DNA from: Cunninghamia lanceolata
Taxonomy: Eukaryota > Streptophyta > Pinopsida > Cupressales > Cupressaceae
Assembly (NCBI GenBank): GCA_027924645.1
Contig: BSBN01000494.1
Span: forward strand, 1,746,001-1,810,000
DNA: 64,000 bases
Direction: 5' to 3'
Position numbers and translations under genes: made by a program. Under the pieces are notes generated by a model. The model saw only the letters and a program-made list of their open reading frames with translations, was not told where the DNA came from and made no database searches. Positions 1-12,508 of this stretch are shown piece by piece; position 1 is the first letter of the stretch, and the number at the start of each line of letters is the position of its first letter.

Positions 1-470
1 ATGCAAAGGCCAATAAGGAGAAGGTAGCACATTACACTAACGGGTTAAGGCCAAGTATTCAAGAGGAGTTGAGCTTGGTCAGAATGACCACCATAGAAGA
101 TGTGTACCAATTTTCCCCAAAGGTGGAAGAGAAGCTAAACAAAAAATTTAAAAGCAACCAAAGGGGAAGAGATCAAGATAGAAGGACTAATGGAAGATCC
201 TATGGAGGCCGAAATGAAAATCAAAATAAAAGTGAAGAAACTGGCACTAGTCGAAATCATAGAGGAGATAATGCCTACCACCCTCATGACCAGAACAATG
301 GTGAACAAAGAGGAAGAGGAAGAGGATGACCTGGGCAAGGACCTAGAAGAGGAGGTTTCAAAGGAACCTATTTTCAATGTGGAGAAGGGCATCGAGCATA
401 CAAGTGTTTGCAACATCAAGGGAGGACTAATAGAAGACCTGAAGCTAATGCACATGTTGCACATGTAGAT
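1..470 (+). pseudogene. gag C-terminal remnant (degenerate zinc knuckle)
   Basis: The frame at the window start reads K-V-A-H-Y-T-N-G-L-R, followed by an Arg/Gly/Asn-rich stretch, as in plant chromovirus nucleocapsids. Near 366-408 a CCHC knuckle is recognisable (F-Q-C-G-E-G-H-R-A-Y-K-C), but the first cysteine is replaced by tyrosine and the spacing is one residue short. RNA binding would be lost. A frame change falls between the Arg-rich stretch and the knuckle. Confidence 0.75.
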
Positions 471-559
471 GAAGATGTGCGGTCTGAACATTCTGAAGAT
501 GCTAAAAGGGGAGAAACCCTAGTTGTTAGAAGAACCTTGTTAAATGAGGAGAAAGAACC

Positions 560-3500
560 AAATCAAAGGAAGAGTTTATTCCACACAAGGTGCAAATGTG
601 AAGGTAAGTGTTGTGATATTATTATTGATAGTGGAAGCACTGACAATCTTGTTTCATAGGAGATCGTTGACAAGTTGAAGTTGACAAGAAGAAAGCATCC
701 ACATCCATATCGGATTGCATGGTTACAAAAGGACCATAGAGCTTTGGTCAATGAGCAGTGTTTAATGAAGTTCAAGATTAGGGACTACCATGATAAGGTG
801 ATGTGTGATATCATACCAATGGATACATGTCATATGCTATTGGGGAGGTCGTGGCAGTATGATAGGTGTGCTATCCATGATGGTCATACAAGCACATATT
901 CTTTAACAAAGGATGGAGGTCATGGCAGTATGATAGGTGTGCTATTCATGATGGTCGTACAAACACATATTCCTTAACAAAGGATGGAGTTCATCATAAG
1001 TTGAAGCCCTTGAAGGATGTGGAAGAAAAGGTATGTAGTACTGCTAGAATTTGCTTGGTAGATGATAGAATTTTTCTGGAGGGTATGAAGCATGAGCATC
1101 ATTGGTGTGCATTGATACCTAAGATTAGTCAAGAGAAATGTGAAGATGTACTAGTAGAAATTTTAGATATGTTGGAAGAATTTCAGGACATTATCTATGA
1201 TAATGTACTAGAAGGTTTACCACTAGTAAGGAAGATAAGTCATCAAATGGATTTGATACCAAGAGCCAGTTTGCCAAACAAGGTAGCCCATTGAATGACC
1301 CCTGCAAAGAATGAAGAGTTGAACAGACAAGTTCACGAGTTGTTGAGGAAAGGACTAATAAGGGAGAGCCTAAGTCCATGTGTGGTACCTATAGTACTAG
1401 CACCAAAGAAATATGGAGAGTGGAGAATGTGTACAGATTCTTGGGCCATCAATAAGATCATGATCAAGGACAAATTTCTATTGCCGATAATGGATGACAT
1501 AATGGATTGTTTGAATGGACCCAAGTACTTCACGAACATTGACCTGAAGAGTGGGTATCACTAGATCCATATCAAAGAAGGAGACGAATGGAAGACAAGC
1601 TTCAAGAAAAAGGACTTGGTTTGTATGACTAGTTAATCATGCCATTTGGGCTAACCAATGCATCGAGCACATTCATGCGGCTCATGAACAAGGTATTCAA
1701 AGAGTTTTTGGGAAGTTTTGTTATTGTTTATTTAGATGATATTTTGATATTTAGTAAGACTTGGAATGAGCATTTGATGCATATCAGAAGAGTTTTAGTG
1801 AAGCTGAGGGAGGAGAAGTTGTTAATTAATATGAAGAAATGTAGTTTTGCAAAGGAGTTGGTATACTTAGGATTTGTTGTCTCAGAGGAAGGTCTTAAGA
1901 TGGACCTAGAGAAGGTGAGAGCTATCATTGAATGGCTTACACCAAGAAGTGCTACAGAGGTGAGATCTTTTCATGGTTTAGTAATTTTTTATAGCAAGTT
2001 TATTAGGAATTTTAGTAGCATTTGTGCACCCCTAACGAAGACAATGAGAGGGGATAGAAAAGAGTATAAATGGACTAAAGGAGAAAACAAAAGCTTTAAT
2101 ACATTGAAGTAGAAAGTCACAGAACAACTTGTTTTGGCACTTCCAAATTTCAATAAGGTATTTCAGGTAGGTTGTGATTCTAGTGGTAGTGCTATAGGAA
2201 CTGCTTTGAGTCAAGAAGGTAAGCCCATTTCCTATTTTAGTGAGAAGCTTAATGATGCCAAGAAAAAGTATTATGTTTATGATAAGGAGTTTTACGCAAT
2301 AGTTCAGGCTTTGAAGAAATGGAGATATTATTTGTTGCCAAAAGAGTTTGTCTTATATACTGATCATCAAGATTCATAGTATCTTAATAGTCAAGGAAAG
2401 TTAAGTCAAATGCACTTAAAATGGGTTGAGTTTTTACAGAGTTATACTTTTGTTTTGAAGCACAAGAGCGGGAAGTCCAACAGAGTTGCAGATGCCTTGA
2501 GCAGAAGGCAAAATTTGTTGACAGAAATGAAGATAGAGGTTGTTGGGTTTGATGAGCTCAAAAGTTTGTACCCTAAAGATTTAGATTTTGCAGAGGCTTG
2601 GAAAGCTTGTTTGGAACCTATTACTTTAGATAGGACAAAATGGTTGGATTTCATAATCCAAAATGATATGTTGTTTAGAGGAAGCCAGTTGTGCATTCCA
2701 AGGAGTTCAATGAGAGAGAACCTGATTAAGGAGAAGCATAGTGGGGGATTAGCTAGACACTTTGGTTGAGATAAGACCATTTCTATTATTGGCGAGAATT
2801 ATTATTAGCCACAGTTGTAGCAAGATGTGAGGAAATTTGTGTAGATTTGTAGAGTGTGTTAGATGGCAAAAGGAACAAGTCATAATATAGGGCTATATCA
2901 TCCATTACCTATATCAGAGAAGCCATGGGATGATATTAGCATGGATTTTGTTCTTAGTTTACCAAGGACATAGAGTGGAGATGATTCCCTTTTTGTGGTG
3001 GTGGATAGATTCTCGAAGATGGCACATTTTATTCCTTGCAAGAAGACTAATGATGTTATTCATATTGTTGAGTTATTTTTTAGGGAGGTGGTGAGATTAC
3101 ATGGTCTACCAAAGAGCATAGTTTCAGATCAAGATACCAAGTTTGTTGGTTATTTCTAGAGGACTTTTTGGAAGAAGTTGAAGACAAATTTGAAGTTCAG
3201 TTCTGCACACCATCCATAGATTGATGGATAGACAGAAGTGGTGAATAGGAGTTTGGGTAACCTGCTACGATGCTTAGTAGGAGATAAGCCAAAGGGATGG
3301 GATTTGATTTTACTATAGGTAGAATTTGCTTATAATAATTCTGTCAATAGGAGTATTAGTAAATTGCCATTCCAAATTGTATATGGGACTAGTCTAAGAA
3401 ATGCTTTAGAGTTAAGGAAGCTGGACAAGGCAGAAAAGACAAGTACTGAAGCTGAAGACTTTGCAGAACACCTAAAGAATTTGCATGAAGAAGTGAGAAA

Positions 3501-3985
3501 GCACATTAATAAGATGAATATTCAGTACAAGGCTAAGGTAGATTAGAAGAGGAGATATAATAAGTTCCAAGTAGGAGATGAAGTTATGGTTCACTTGAGA
3601 AAATAAAGGTTCCCAATTGGAACATATAATAAGCTTGAAATGAAGAAATTTGGACCATGTAGGATTTTGAAGAAACATGATTCAGGAAATGCATATGAGG
3701 TAGAGTTGCCGAATGGGATCAATATTTCCCCTATGTTCAACATTGTTGATTTAACATAATATCATGAACGTGGCATAGAGGATGGACCAACAGAAGAACA
3801 ATGGAGTATTCCAGCATCTACTTCAATGGAGGAGATAGAAGAGATCTTGGATAGCCGTGTGGGAAGAAATACTCAGAACAGGCAATATGAAGAATATTTG
3901 GTGAAATGGAAAGGAAGGCCTGTTGAAGATTCTTCTTGGTTGTCTAAGACATAGGTTGACCATTTGGGTTTTCCTCAAACAAACA
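560..3985 (+). pseudogene. pol polyprotein remnant: PR-RT-RNase H-integrase-chromodomain
   Basis: The protease motif I-D-S-G-S-T is at about 628-645. The RT runs about 1295-2110, with the CTD(S) box near 1430, D-L-K-S-G-Y-H at 1540-1560 and the catalytic Y-L-D-D at 1729-1740. RNase H (C-D-S-S-G-S, then Y-T-D-H) spans 2134-2500. The integrase zinc region (H...H...C..C) is near 2737-2870, and the DDE core includes S-M-D-F and V-S-D-Q-D around 2938-3140. A chromodomain with Y-L-V-K-W-K-G lies at about 3832-3955. In-frame stops occur at 657, 1561, 2110, 2377, 2767 and throughout the integrase. Most are TAG where relatives have Gln or Trp. The element is dead. Confidence 0.92.
847..988 (+). repeat. 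71-bp tandem duplication inside the pol remnant
   Basis: Two head-to-tail copies (847-917 and 918-988) of the segment after the protease, each containing GGCAGTATGATAGGTGTGCT. The copies differ at a handful of sites. Because 71 is not a multiple of three, the duplication also shifts the frame. Confidence 0.9.
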
Positions 3986-3987
3986 TC

Positions 3988-4923
3988 TGAGATGTGACAG
4001 GGTCACTTCTCAAATTACCCTGGGTGTCTGATACAGGAGTATCCAGTGGTGTAAGGGCAATCTTGCATCACCCAAATAGAAGTTGATTCAAAATCATTGC
4101 AATTGTTTTCATTTCTTTCCATAATTAGTGTTTCTAGTTCCATAATCTCTTGAATAATGATGTAGGACTTTCAGTTTTTCCAAACTGCTAAAAAATAACA
4201 AACTGCCAAAAAATAACAAGCTGCCAGTTTTGGAAAGTTTAACTGCCATTTCAAGAAAGTTTGTATTTGAGCATGAATTGAAGCAAAAATTTACAGGAAG
4301 CTTCGTAAATGAAATATAATACCTTTGGCAAAGGAATCAGGCAAAGATCATTTGTGAGCTGAAAGATATTAAAGTTTTTGTTTTCTGAAAAGCCCCTGAA
4401 TTTTTTTGAAATGAGATATGAGGCACTAAAACATCCCACAACGCCTTGAAAAGTTGACAAAAATGTGTTTACAAATTTCTAGTGTGATAGTTCACATTGC
4501 GAGCTTTCTGGCACTTAAAATGGTTTGTCAATTGGACACCCAGATCAAAAGCTATGCTTCCCGGAAGTTGACCTACTTTTGGAGGGAGTTGCAAATTTCA
4601 AAATTTAGTTGTAGGCTGCCAAAAAGTGCTATTTATGACTATTTTTGGGAACCCTGGGTAGTAGTAGAGATAAGGGGGAAAGAGTAGAGTCAAGAATAGG
4701 CAGGAAAATAGAAACCCTAGCTAATTTGGGGTTACCAAAGGTAGAAGATTCCAGACCCTGGTGATGTGTAGCTGTAGTGTGTTGCAGCCTATGGAGGATT
4801 GATTCCTCTAATTATAATTGGGCATTTGTACATGTAATGAGTTGTCCAGATCAATAAAGAAATATTCTATTTTCTATGTGCTATTTTTTTTGTTGTGTGT
4901 TTTATGATTTACCCCCTTCATCA
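3988..4923 (+). mobile_element. probable 3' LTR of the first chromovirus
   Basis: This non-coding stretch follows the chromodomain. It begins around TGAGATGTGACAGGGTCAC and contains an AATAAAG-type polyadenylation signal near 4853-4859. It ends around ACCCCCTTCATCA, resembling the ends of the other LTRs in this window. Three short tandem copies of AACTGCYAAAAAATAAC lie at 4184-4222. No 5' LTR is in the window, so the exact ends (TG at 3988 or 3993, CA at 4920 or 4923) are guesses. Confidence 0.45.
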
Positions 4924-7900
4924 GTCTCTCTCCTCACTCACACAATGACCCCTCCCTAAAATTAAGTTCTTCCTTTCCCCTCTGCTAGTCATGGCCAATA
5001 AGGAGACTAATATGAAGCCCCTTTTCATGCCACCACTCCTAGCATTAAATTAACTCCACTACAGTGGTTAAATGCTCCAGTCTCTCACTTCAAGAGTATG
5101 CCATAATGGCCTCTTAATCATGCATTAACCTCCTCAAAGAGTGAGGTATTAGATGGCATAATTGCCCAACAACCTCTCAACTCCCATGGAAAACAATTAT
5201 ACTCAAACTTCTAATAAATGAATGTAAAAATTGAATATTACTCGTAATAATAATAGTATTGACAAAGATGAGATAATTGGCTATAAATATTTTTAGCATC
5301 AAGGGAAACCAAGTATAATAATGGTGTAATTTCCCATGGAAAAGAATTAATATCTTTAATTCTGGAAAACAACAAATAACTATTTGTTGTATAAACAAAT
5401 TTATTAAAATTGTAAAGTGAACACATACCAATGTGAAGCAAAACTGATTTGACAACGACCAAATGACGATCAATATGTTGACAACCAATTGCCAAAATGT
5501 CAATTGGCATTATTTATAATAATTAGCATGAAATATATGATGAGCAAAATAACTTATTGCGGATTATCTATGTCGACAAATAAGTACAATTATGACACAT
5601 GACTCTATCTGCAAATGAAACTCAATGCTATCAAATGCAGATAACCTTACAAGCAGAACCATGACAACAGAAAAATACACATACCAAAATGACTTCAATG
5701 AATACAAAACATCCTCAAGTTTGGCATTAAGTCAATGATGTAGAGAGAGACCTGACATAACGTAGTCTGACTACCAATACAAATAAAGGACTATGTGTGT
5801 GGTTCTCTGACATTCTGGTTCTTCCACCAACTTGTCTCCATCTATCATCCTCTCCCGGATGATACTCTCCCTCAACCTGTTAGTGGGAAACTATTCTGCA
5901 TCCACCTCAGGCCAATATATCGGTAATTAGGCTGACAAAATATTCTAGAATATTCCTTTTTCATAAATAAAAATAAAATAGAATTTCTCACATTAAAACA
6001 TCAATTTAGCTTTCCTTGAACAATTTATTTAACCAAATTAAATATTCTGGAAAGAATAAGTGATGAAAAAATATTGTGTGACATCTAAACACATTGAACA
6101 ATATCTTAATAACCTTGGATCAGATCTTTGTATTTTCTTTCCTAATACATAAGCAACTTAAAACCCATTTGGAATCGCTTTGATACTTTCATGAGAGCCA
6201 TTTGAAGACCCATCATTATTGTCCTTACTTTTGGACAACCCTTATGCACTATTAGTTGCATGTCACATGAGCATAATATACGTTAAAAACTTTCTAAAAG
6301 TCCAAACACCACTAAAGAAACATCTCAAGTAATATTGGAATGGTTCATAAATAATCAACCACCATTGAAATGCACTTACTAAGTAACCTATCTCTTGGTC
6401 AAATAAGGGTTTGAGAAAGTCCTTATTCTTAGGATTTCTCCTATGCGTCTGTCAAGGTCCATACTTATTTGCTTGCCCTTGGATATCAAGAAAACCTCAA
6501 CGACTTTCTTTGGCACGACCTTAAGAGGTTGTGCATGCCCTCTTTGGTGTTGAATGCTCATTTTGGTGCATACATAAACACTTGTATGATAAATCTTAAT
6601 TTTCTCACACATTGATGAATTAATTAGCAACATCCATCATAGTTAGTTCGACATCAAACTTTTAACTAAATATCATTATTTTATTTATTTATTTCCTAAT
6701 TTTTGTTTAAATATATTTATCTCAACTCTTTGTCTTAAAAAAATCTTATTCATTGCAATTTAATAAATTTACCCTAAAATATTCTTTTTTCTTTAGATAA
6801 TTTAAACCATTATATCAACATTGTCAATTTAAACGACAGTTAATTTAACCTATTAATCTATCACAACTTCACCTAACTTTTATCAGTATTTATACACATA
6901 TAACATATTTAAATCAATAAAATTTAAAATGTTGACCTCCATATTTAAATATATATTTTAAAATAGTAACTTACAAAAACTTATGATTTAGATGTATAAT
7001 TTTTTATAATATAATAATCCACTATATAAAAATAAAGATACTAAATATTTTGATTATTTCTATTAAAAATAAAAATTAAAAATTGTCTCTCAAAATCTCC
7101 TCATGATCCAAATTTCATAATGACAAAAGTTGACAATGAAGTATGAAATAAAACAATGGGCCATCACTTGACCTTTGTCATCCATCGCATATTTTTAATG
7201 AATTTCGACCTAAACAAGTGGCTCAATGGTAGGTCCCATCATTTAACAAAAAAATTGTTCACGTATTCCTCAAGCTACGAGCACATGCTTTAAAAATTAG
7301 AAAAAGAAACCACGGATTAGGTATCCATTAATTCACAAGCTAAAGTCCAAAGCATCATCACATCAGAGTTGCTAGTGTTTTTTTTAGCCTGTTGGTGTCC
7401 AAGCCACTGTCTCGGCAGCCTTATGTCACTTTATTTATCTCTAAGGGAGAGGGCCTAGTTGTCACCCACGCCCCAATAACTGCTATGTTTTTAATCACTT
7501 GAGCCCCCAATTAATTTTTTAAAAAGAATCAATACATGTAAAATACCAATCAAATAAATTAACACAAATGCACCAATACTTGTTCACAACATTTGTACAT
7601 GTTCGCAAATGCACTAATACATGTTCACAAATGCACCAATATATTTGTAAATTAACCAATGAAATTAAGACAAGTGTACAAATGTGATGGTAAGCAGTTA
7701 CCAGCACATCGGTGCAGATGTATGGGGCAACATGTTGAAATGACCATTTTTCGACCCATATGCACATAATGTGTCTTATAGGGAAATGTATAAGTGCCCA
7801 GAAGCTGAAAGAATAGCTTTAAGCTCTTTGGTCGCATACGGAAAAACCCAAACAAAATTGTCAAAATTTGATATGTCTAGCTATGTGCTTGACGTGTGCA

Positions 7901-8865
7901 AAGTTAGGGTGGGCCGCTACTGGCCCCTCTCCCTTATTTTTTTTTGCTTTGTTTCAATAAAAAAGAGATTTTAAAATACCTATTTTCTATCGATTAAAGT
8001 TGATGGCCCACCTTTTAAATTTGTTTGCCTTTCATAACTAGGCTTGGTTCATTGTTTTATGTTTCTTTTAGTTGATATTTAGGTTTATAGTTCTAGTTTA
8101 TAATTTGATTATTTTAGTATATTTATTTATTTAAAATTATTGAAATATTTAAGTATATTATATTATTATGTTTAATATTTTGTGTATTCATTTTGGGTAA
8201 TATTGTAATTGTGATTTTATGTTAGAATTTTGGTTCAAGTTTTCTAATTTTGAATTATCACATTTTAAATTTGTTATTTTTACAATCTAAGTGGGTGTTG
8301 AAAATTTAAATTTATGTTTCTAAGATTTATATTAAAGACATCATCATAAGATAATTTAACATTTTCTTTTGCAAGTAGACAAGTCATCATTCTTCCTTTG
8401 TCAACATTAGCATCAGTGGATCTCTCAACAATCAATCAAATGCCAACATTTTCAAAGAATGATCTAAGTACACTTGAGTCCACAATCATTCATCAACTCG
8501 CATCAATCTTTAGAAAAGTATTTAGTAATCAAATCAACAACATTCATTGCCACTTCACATTGGCATTTATTTCCACCCCTTTATCACTTATACTTAACAA
8601 TTAATTTAGTCCGAAGACTTAATTAATGTACAAGGAAAACCTAAACTTCAATTCTTGCATACAAATCCCACAATAGGGAAGAGGACCCAATTGCTCAGCA
8701 TGTTCCAATAGGTGTGATAGTATTTGTGTACCTATTTAAGGCCCAATATTTTTAAAAGTTTAGCACTAATAGTTGTGACTTTAAGGTTGTTTGTGTTACT
8801 ATAAGGTTGTTACTTATAATTGAATGAAATGTGCTCATTAGATTTAAAAAGCAACCAATCATAAG
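4924..8865. other. AT-rich spacer, no gene recognised
   Basis: Both strands carry dense stops, and the few short open frames show no family I recognise. The longest distinct one is an 81-codon minus-strand frame at 6388-6633 with a non-repetitive composition (K-V-V-P-K-K-V-V-E-V-F). It could be a coding remnant, but I cannot name it. A small tandem repeat near 7560-7640 and a hairpin near 8870 are listed separately. Confidence 0.6.
7562..7642. repeat. short imperfect tandem repeat (about 27-30 bp, three copies)
   Basis: Three successive variants of ACAAATGCACYAATAC followed by TGTTCAC occur here. They are imperfect and have no visible function. Confidence 0.6.
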
Positions 8866-8985
8866 ATGCCACATCAGCGCACCAACAAAACATGACTTAA
8901 TGTACACCTATTGGTCCACCTTTTTTTGGGGGAACTATTTGACACCTCAACAAACACGTGCTGATGTGGCATCATATTTGATGAT
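8866..8985. repeat. imperfect inverted repeat, possible small MITE
   Basis: GATGCCACATCAGCGCAC near 8873-8890 is matched in inverted orientation by GTGCTGATGTGGCATC near 8958-8973, and weaker pairing extends outward. The fold-back of about 120 bp lies just outside the long LTR at 9011. No clear target duplication was found. Confidence 0.5.
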
Positions 8986-9005
8986 GTAGCGCTGAAACCT
9001 TAGTT

Positions 9006-9010
9006 ATAAG
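9006..9010. repeat. target-site duplication ATAAG (left)
   Basis: ATAAG immediately precedes the 5' LTR and recurs immediately after the 3' LTR at 24455-24459. A 5-bp duplication is normal for Ty3/gypsy integration. Confidence 0.9.
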
Positions 9011-10673
9011 TGGTGCAGGAGCACCCTTTCGAAATAAAGAATAAGTTTAATTATAGTATATTTTACGTTGTGATGTAATAAGGTCCATGTGACCAATTCT
9101 TATGTTTAAGTCAATCTAGGTTTATGTGCAAGTCTGTTAGAAGTTTGTTATGCTAGCTATCCTCTCCCAGCCGCTGGGAATCGAGTCTGTACTACTCGTG
9201 AGGAGTAGTTATATATGCCCTAGCTCAGTTTGTTTTAGATATACAATTGCATAGGAGAAACAGAGACATTATGTTTTGGAGATTAGACTGAGCATTGTGA
9301 TATAATGGGGTTGTGATATTTGTAAGCATTTTTGTTATTGAAATAAAGAAGATCCCGTTGTTTCATTTGACTAATCTTCGACCTATTTGTGTAGTAGATT
9401 TTGATTTTGCAGTTGAAATGGATTCATCCACCCATTCCACCGGTTGATTCTTTGAATTGGTGGAATGGATATGTACAGTAGTTTAGTTTGCATTTCCGTG
9501 TTTCTATTTTTGCATTTCATGTTTTTGGGATCAATTTATAGCATGCTATGATTTATCCTAGCATCCTCATGTGCTAGGGTTTGAAGGTTAAATTCTGTGT
9601 TAAAGTTGCCCAGGAAATAGATCGGCCCGATCTCTATGTTTTCTGCGTGAAATTTGTGAAGTTTCGCGGGTTTTGACAAAATGTACATTTGACAGATATA
9701 TAGTGTTTGTATGCAACATATAGTCTGTGTGTATATCACATTTGTATCTGTGCATATATCGCTTTTGCATCTGAGGGTCATTTTGTGTGTATCCATCATT
9801 TGCATATTAGGTTTGTAAGTTGTGGATTTGGTAAGGTGTCGATATGCAATCTTTGTGTATATCACAATTGTATATCAGGTCATACAAGTTCTGAGTATAC
9901 TGCATTGCATGTTTCTGTCTATACGTCAAATGCATTTTATGGTTTGTATATAGCGAATGTATACTTCAAATATACATTCAGGTGATACAAGGGAAGGTCA
10001 ACAGTCAGCAGATTGTGGAAGGAATATTCCAAGGGATATTCGATGAATGCATATTCAGTGTTGTATATTTGGTTGTATGTTCGAACATACGTTCCACAGA
10101 TACAAAGAAGTCAACGCCAGTTAAACATACATTGAGGGCATATCCGGAGGAATATTCAGTGATTGTATATTTTGATTGTATGTATCTAGCACTTGTATAT
10201 TGAAAATGTACATTGCGCTTATGCATTGTCTAAAGATACATTTGGCGACCGGTAGCGGAGGTAACAGGAACCGGTGATAAGAGGTCAAGGTTTGTATGTT
10301 GAGGAATGTACATTTTAAATGTACATTGGCGGAGATACAAAAGTTGACCAACAGTGAGAGTGGAGGTGACCGGCGCTGACAGGTCAGAGTTTGCATGTTC
10401 TATGTAAAGGAAGCGACAGATACAAAGGGACCGCGGGTTCGGCAAGTAATGTTTTGTATGTATCGTCATGACAACAGTCATTGGAATAGGTCGGTTTGGA
10501 GAAACCGACAGACGAAGTTTTGCCGATAGGCACATAAACCAAATCACACATCGGGCTGAGATGGGCATCGAATTGAAAGGAGCATGTGATGTCGACGGTT
10601 TCAGTCTGGCCGATAGTAAGGTAAATATCAAATTCCACCATTAGTACACGTTTCCGGCTGTGGCTCTGCATCA
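9011..10673 (+). mobile_element. 5' LTR of outer chromovirus (1,663 bp)
   Basis: It begins TGGTGCAGGAGCACCC and ends GGCTCTGCATCA, with TG...CA ends. It matches 22774-24454 along its length with many scattered substitutions. The 9.68-10.2 kb part is dense in TGTATAT/TATATC motifs. The decamer AATGTACATT, itself palindromic, occurs twice within 23 bp near 10303-10326. No coding capacity is recognised. Confidence 0.95.
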
Positions 10674-10676
10674 TAG

Positions 10677-10688
10677 TGGTATTAGAGC
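10677..10688 (+). other. primer binding site (initiator Met tRNA type)
   Basis: TGGTATTAGAGC begins three bases after the LTR end. It differs by one base from TGGTATCAGAGC, the usual plant site for priming by initiator methionine tRNA. Confidence 0.85.
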
Positions 10689-11347
10689 AAAGGAAGGATC
10701 TTCTGGAAAAGATAAGAAGATAGAAAGATGTCAGATGAAGAAGGAACATCATACATTCTGATAAGGATGACCAACGCTGAGTTGGGAGTTCTAGTAAAGA
10801 AGCAGATTTCAAGGAGCAAAGCTATGAAGGTTCACAATTAGGCATTGAAAGATGAGTTGGAGAAGTTTAGGGACAGAGTAGGTTCTGGTAAAGAAGAAGA
10901 TAGGGAAGAAGAAGAGATCCCTAAGTGGAATGAGGTAGACGTTCCTGCAGACCAAAGACCCTTGATTAATGCCCTCAAATCCATGGAGAGGAGAACCATG
11001 GATGTGAAACTGGATTTGCCAGTGTTTACAAGAAAGATGGATCCTGATTTGGTGATGGAGTGGATAGACTCTTTAAACAATTTCTTTGAGATAGAGGAGA
11101 TACCAGAACACCAAAGGGTAAAGCTAGCCCAATCAAAAATGAAAGAGGCTGCATTAACTTGGTGGAATTTCATCCATGATGACAGAATACAAGAAGGAAA
11201 GTGCAGAGTTGCTACATGGAAGAAGTTGATGGCTTTAGTGAAAGAAGCCTATGTTCCATTGGATTATAGCATCCAATTGCATAAGAGGAAACACAATTTG
11301 AAGCAGAAGGAGCTAGATGTTAGCTCATATACAGAAGAGTTCATGAA

Positions 11348-11352
11348 GCTTT
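11348..11352. repeat. target-site duplication GCTTT (left) of inner element
   Basis: GCTTT precedes the inner 5' LTR and recurs at 18750-18754 directly after the inner 3' LTR. Both copies lie within the outer gag codons, so the boundaries of the inner insertion are exact. Confidence 0.95.
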
Positions 11353-12443
11353 TGTTGGCAAGAGACACTATATGGATTCATGGTTGTTGTCATTGATGGC
11401 AACAAAGGTCATCCCACATATCCGCAAGTCATGATGTGTCTCTATCGGAAGTCAGAATGAAGGTTGTTGTGGTCCGGTAAACAAGAACAGAGCATATGGC
11501 AAGGTCCGACAGATTGGTCCGGATCTCTCAGAGGAAGTGTCTTGGTGCAGTGCGGATTTGGGGAAGTCAAGAGGACTACCTTGAGTGGTATATTCCAAGG
11601 ATTTAGCCTCCGGTGATGGACAAGGAAAAAGATATGAATAGTTGAGTACCGGATTCCTGAGAGACAGTGAAAACAGAGGAAGAACTGACTGACAGAGTAT
11701 CAGACTACTTTTCGGATGTGTTACTGTTGATGATAAAGGTTGTGAAGGCATGAATCATGTTTGGCCGACATGATTAATGATATCTACAAGTATATGCTTG
11801 ATCCGCATTGCTTGGTGAGCAAGGATTCAGCCGACAGAACAGAGTTTGTAAGAAACTAGACTGTTCCGGATGCCGACTAGAAAGGTGATGAAATTACTTG
11901 TGCGGATATATATAGAGGATGGATTTAGTTGTGAAGAGTGTGATTGTGTGAAGATATATGCGAATAAGTGCAGAACAGAGCAGAAGTAGCAAGAAAGATC
12001 CGGTATGTGAAAGGATAGCAGAATAAAGAACAGAGGAAAGATGAAGTGCAGCAGATCAGTGTACTGAGCCTAACCGGAACTAAACTCCAGCATATGCAGA
12101 TGCTTCCAATCAGTTCAAGACTGTGATTCTTATCACTTTGTAGACAGTGTGTCTCCTTGTAGGCAGTGGGCCTCTTTGTGAGCAGTGTGCTCGGGCAGTG
12201 AGCCCTAATTGGCAAGTGCCATTTTTGTAATTTCCTATTCTTCTAACAGAGAATAATTTTTGGGTTAATCACCCCGTGGTTTTCTCCCTTAACAGGGTTT
12301 CCACGTCAAAAATATTGTGTCATGTGTTTCTTATTTCATTGTAATGTTTTTGTGTTTGATTCAATGCTGCATTAATTAATAAGAAAGTTCAAAAAGGGAA
12401 ATAATTAGGATAACTGATTCACCCCCCCTTTTAGTTATCAACA
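11353..12443 (+). mobile_element. 5' LTR of inner element (1,091 bp)
   Basis: TGTTGGCAAGAGACAC to GTTATCAACA. It has the same length as 17659-18749, and all nine differences I found are transitions. About a dozen copies of a TCCGG/CCGGT/CCGGA-like core are spread along it, far more than in surrounding DNA. The 3' quarter contains a run of seven C after TGATTCA, just before the end. Confidence 0.95.
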
Positions 12444-12445
12444 AT

Positions 12446-12457
12446 TGGTATCAGAGC
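12446..12457 (+). other. primer binding site, initiator Met tRNA
   Basis: TGGTATCAGAGC starts two bases after the LTR end. It is an exact match to the plant initiator-methionine tRNA site used by many copia and gypsy elements. Confidence 0.95.
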
Positions 12458-12508
12458 TAAGTTCCTCCTAATAGAGCCTAACAGCTTGAGGAAGATCTGG
12501 GAGTTCAA

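Larger units (their letters stand above)
1..3985 (+). mobile_element. Ty3/gypsy chromovirus, internal region, decayed and cut by window start
   Basis: A plus-strand LTR retrotransposon whose gag start and 5' LTR lie outside the window. The domain order read across the frames is gag end, protease, reverse transcriptase, RNase H, integrase and C-terminal chromodomain, which is the chromovirus order of Ty3/gypsy. Roughly twenty in-frame stops and several frame changes break it, so it cannot make a polyprotein. Its gag and pol resemble those of the second chromovirus at 9-24.5 kb (both gags read E/K-K-V-A-x-Y-x-N-G-L-R near the same point), so the two are related but not recent copies of each other. 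Confidence 0.93.

Noticed and set aside
8398..8604. 68-codon plus-strand frame rich in Ser/Ile/Asn
   Set aside because: Composition is that of random AT-rich DNA, with no motif or neighbour supporting it.
9536..10812. Overlapping frames of 70-140 codons on both strands in the outer LTR and leader, repeated at 23469-24455
   Set aside because: Tyr/Cys-rich translations of TGTATAT-rich LTR sequence, overlapping in several frames. No coding evidence.
11452..12215. Minus-strand Ser/Cys/Pro-rich frames in the inner 5' LTR, repeated identically at 17758-18521
   Set aside because: They lie within LTRs opposite to the element's direction and are duplicated only because the LTR is duplicated.
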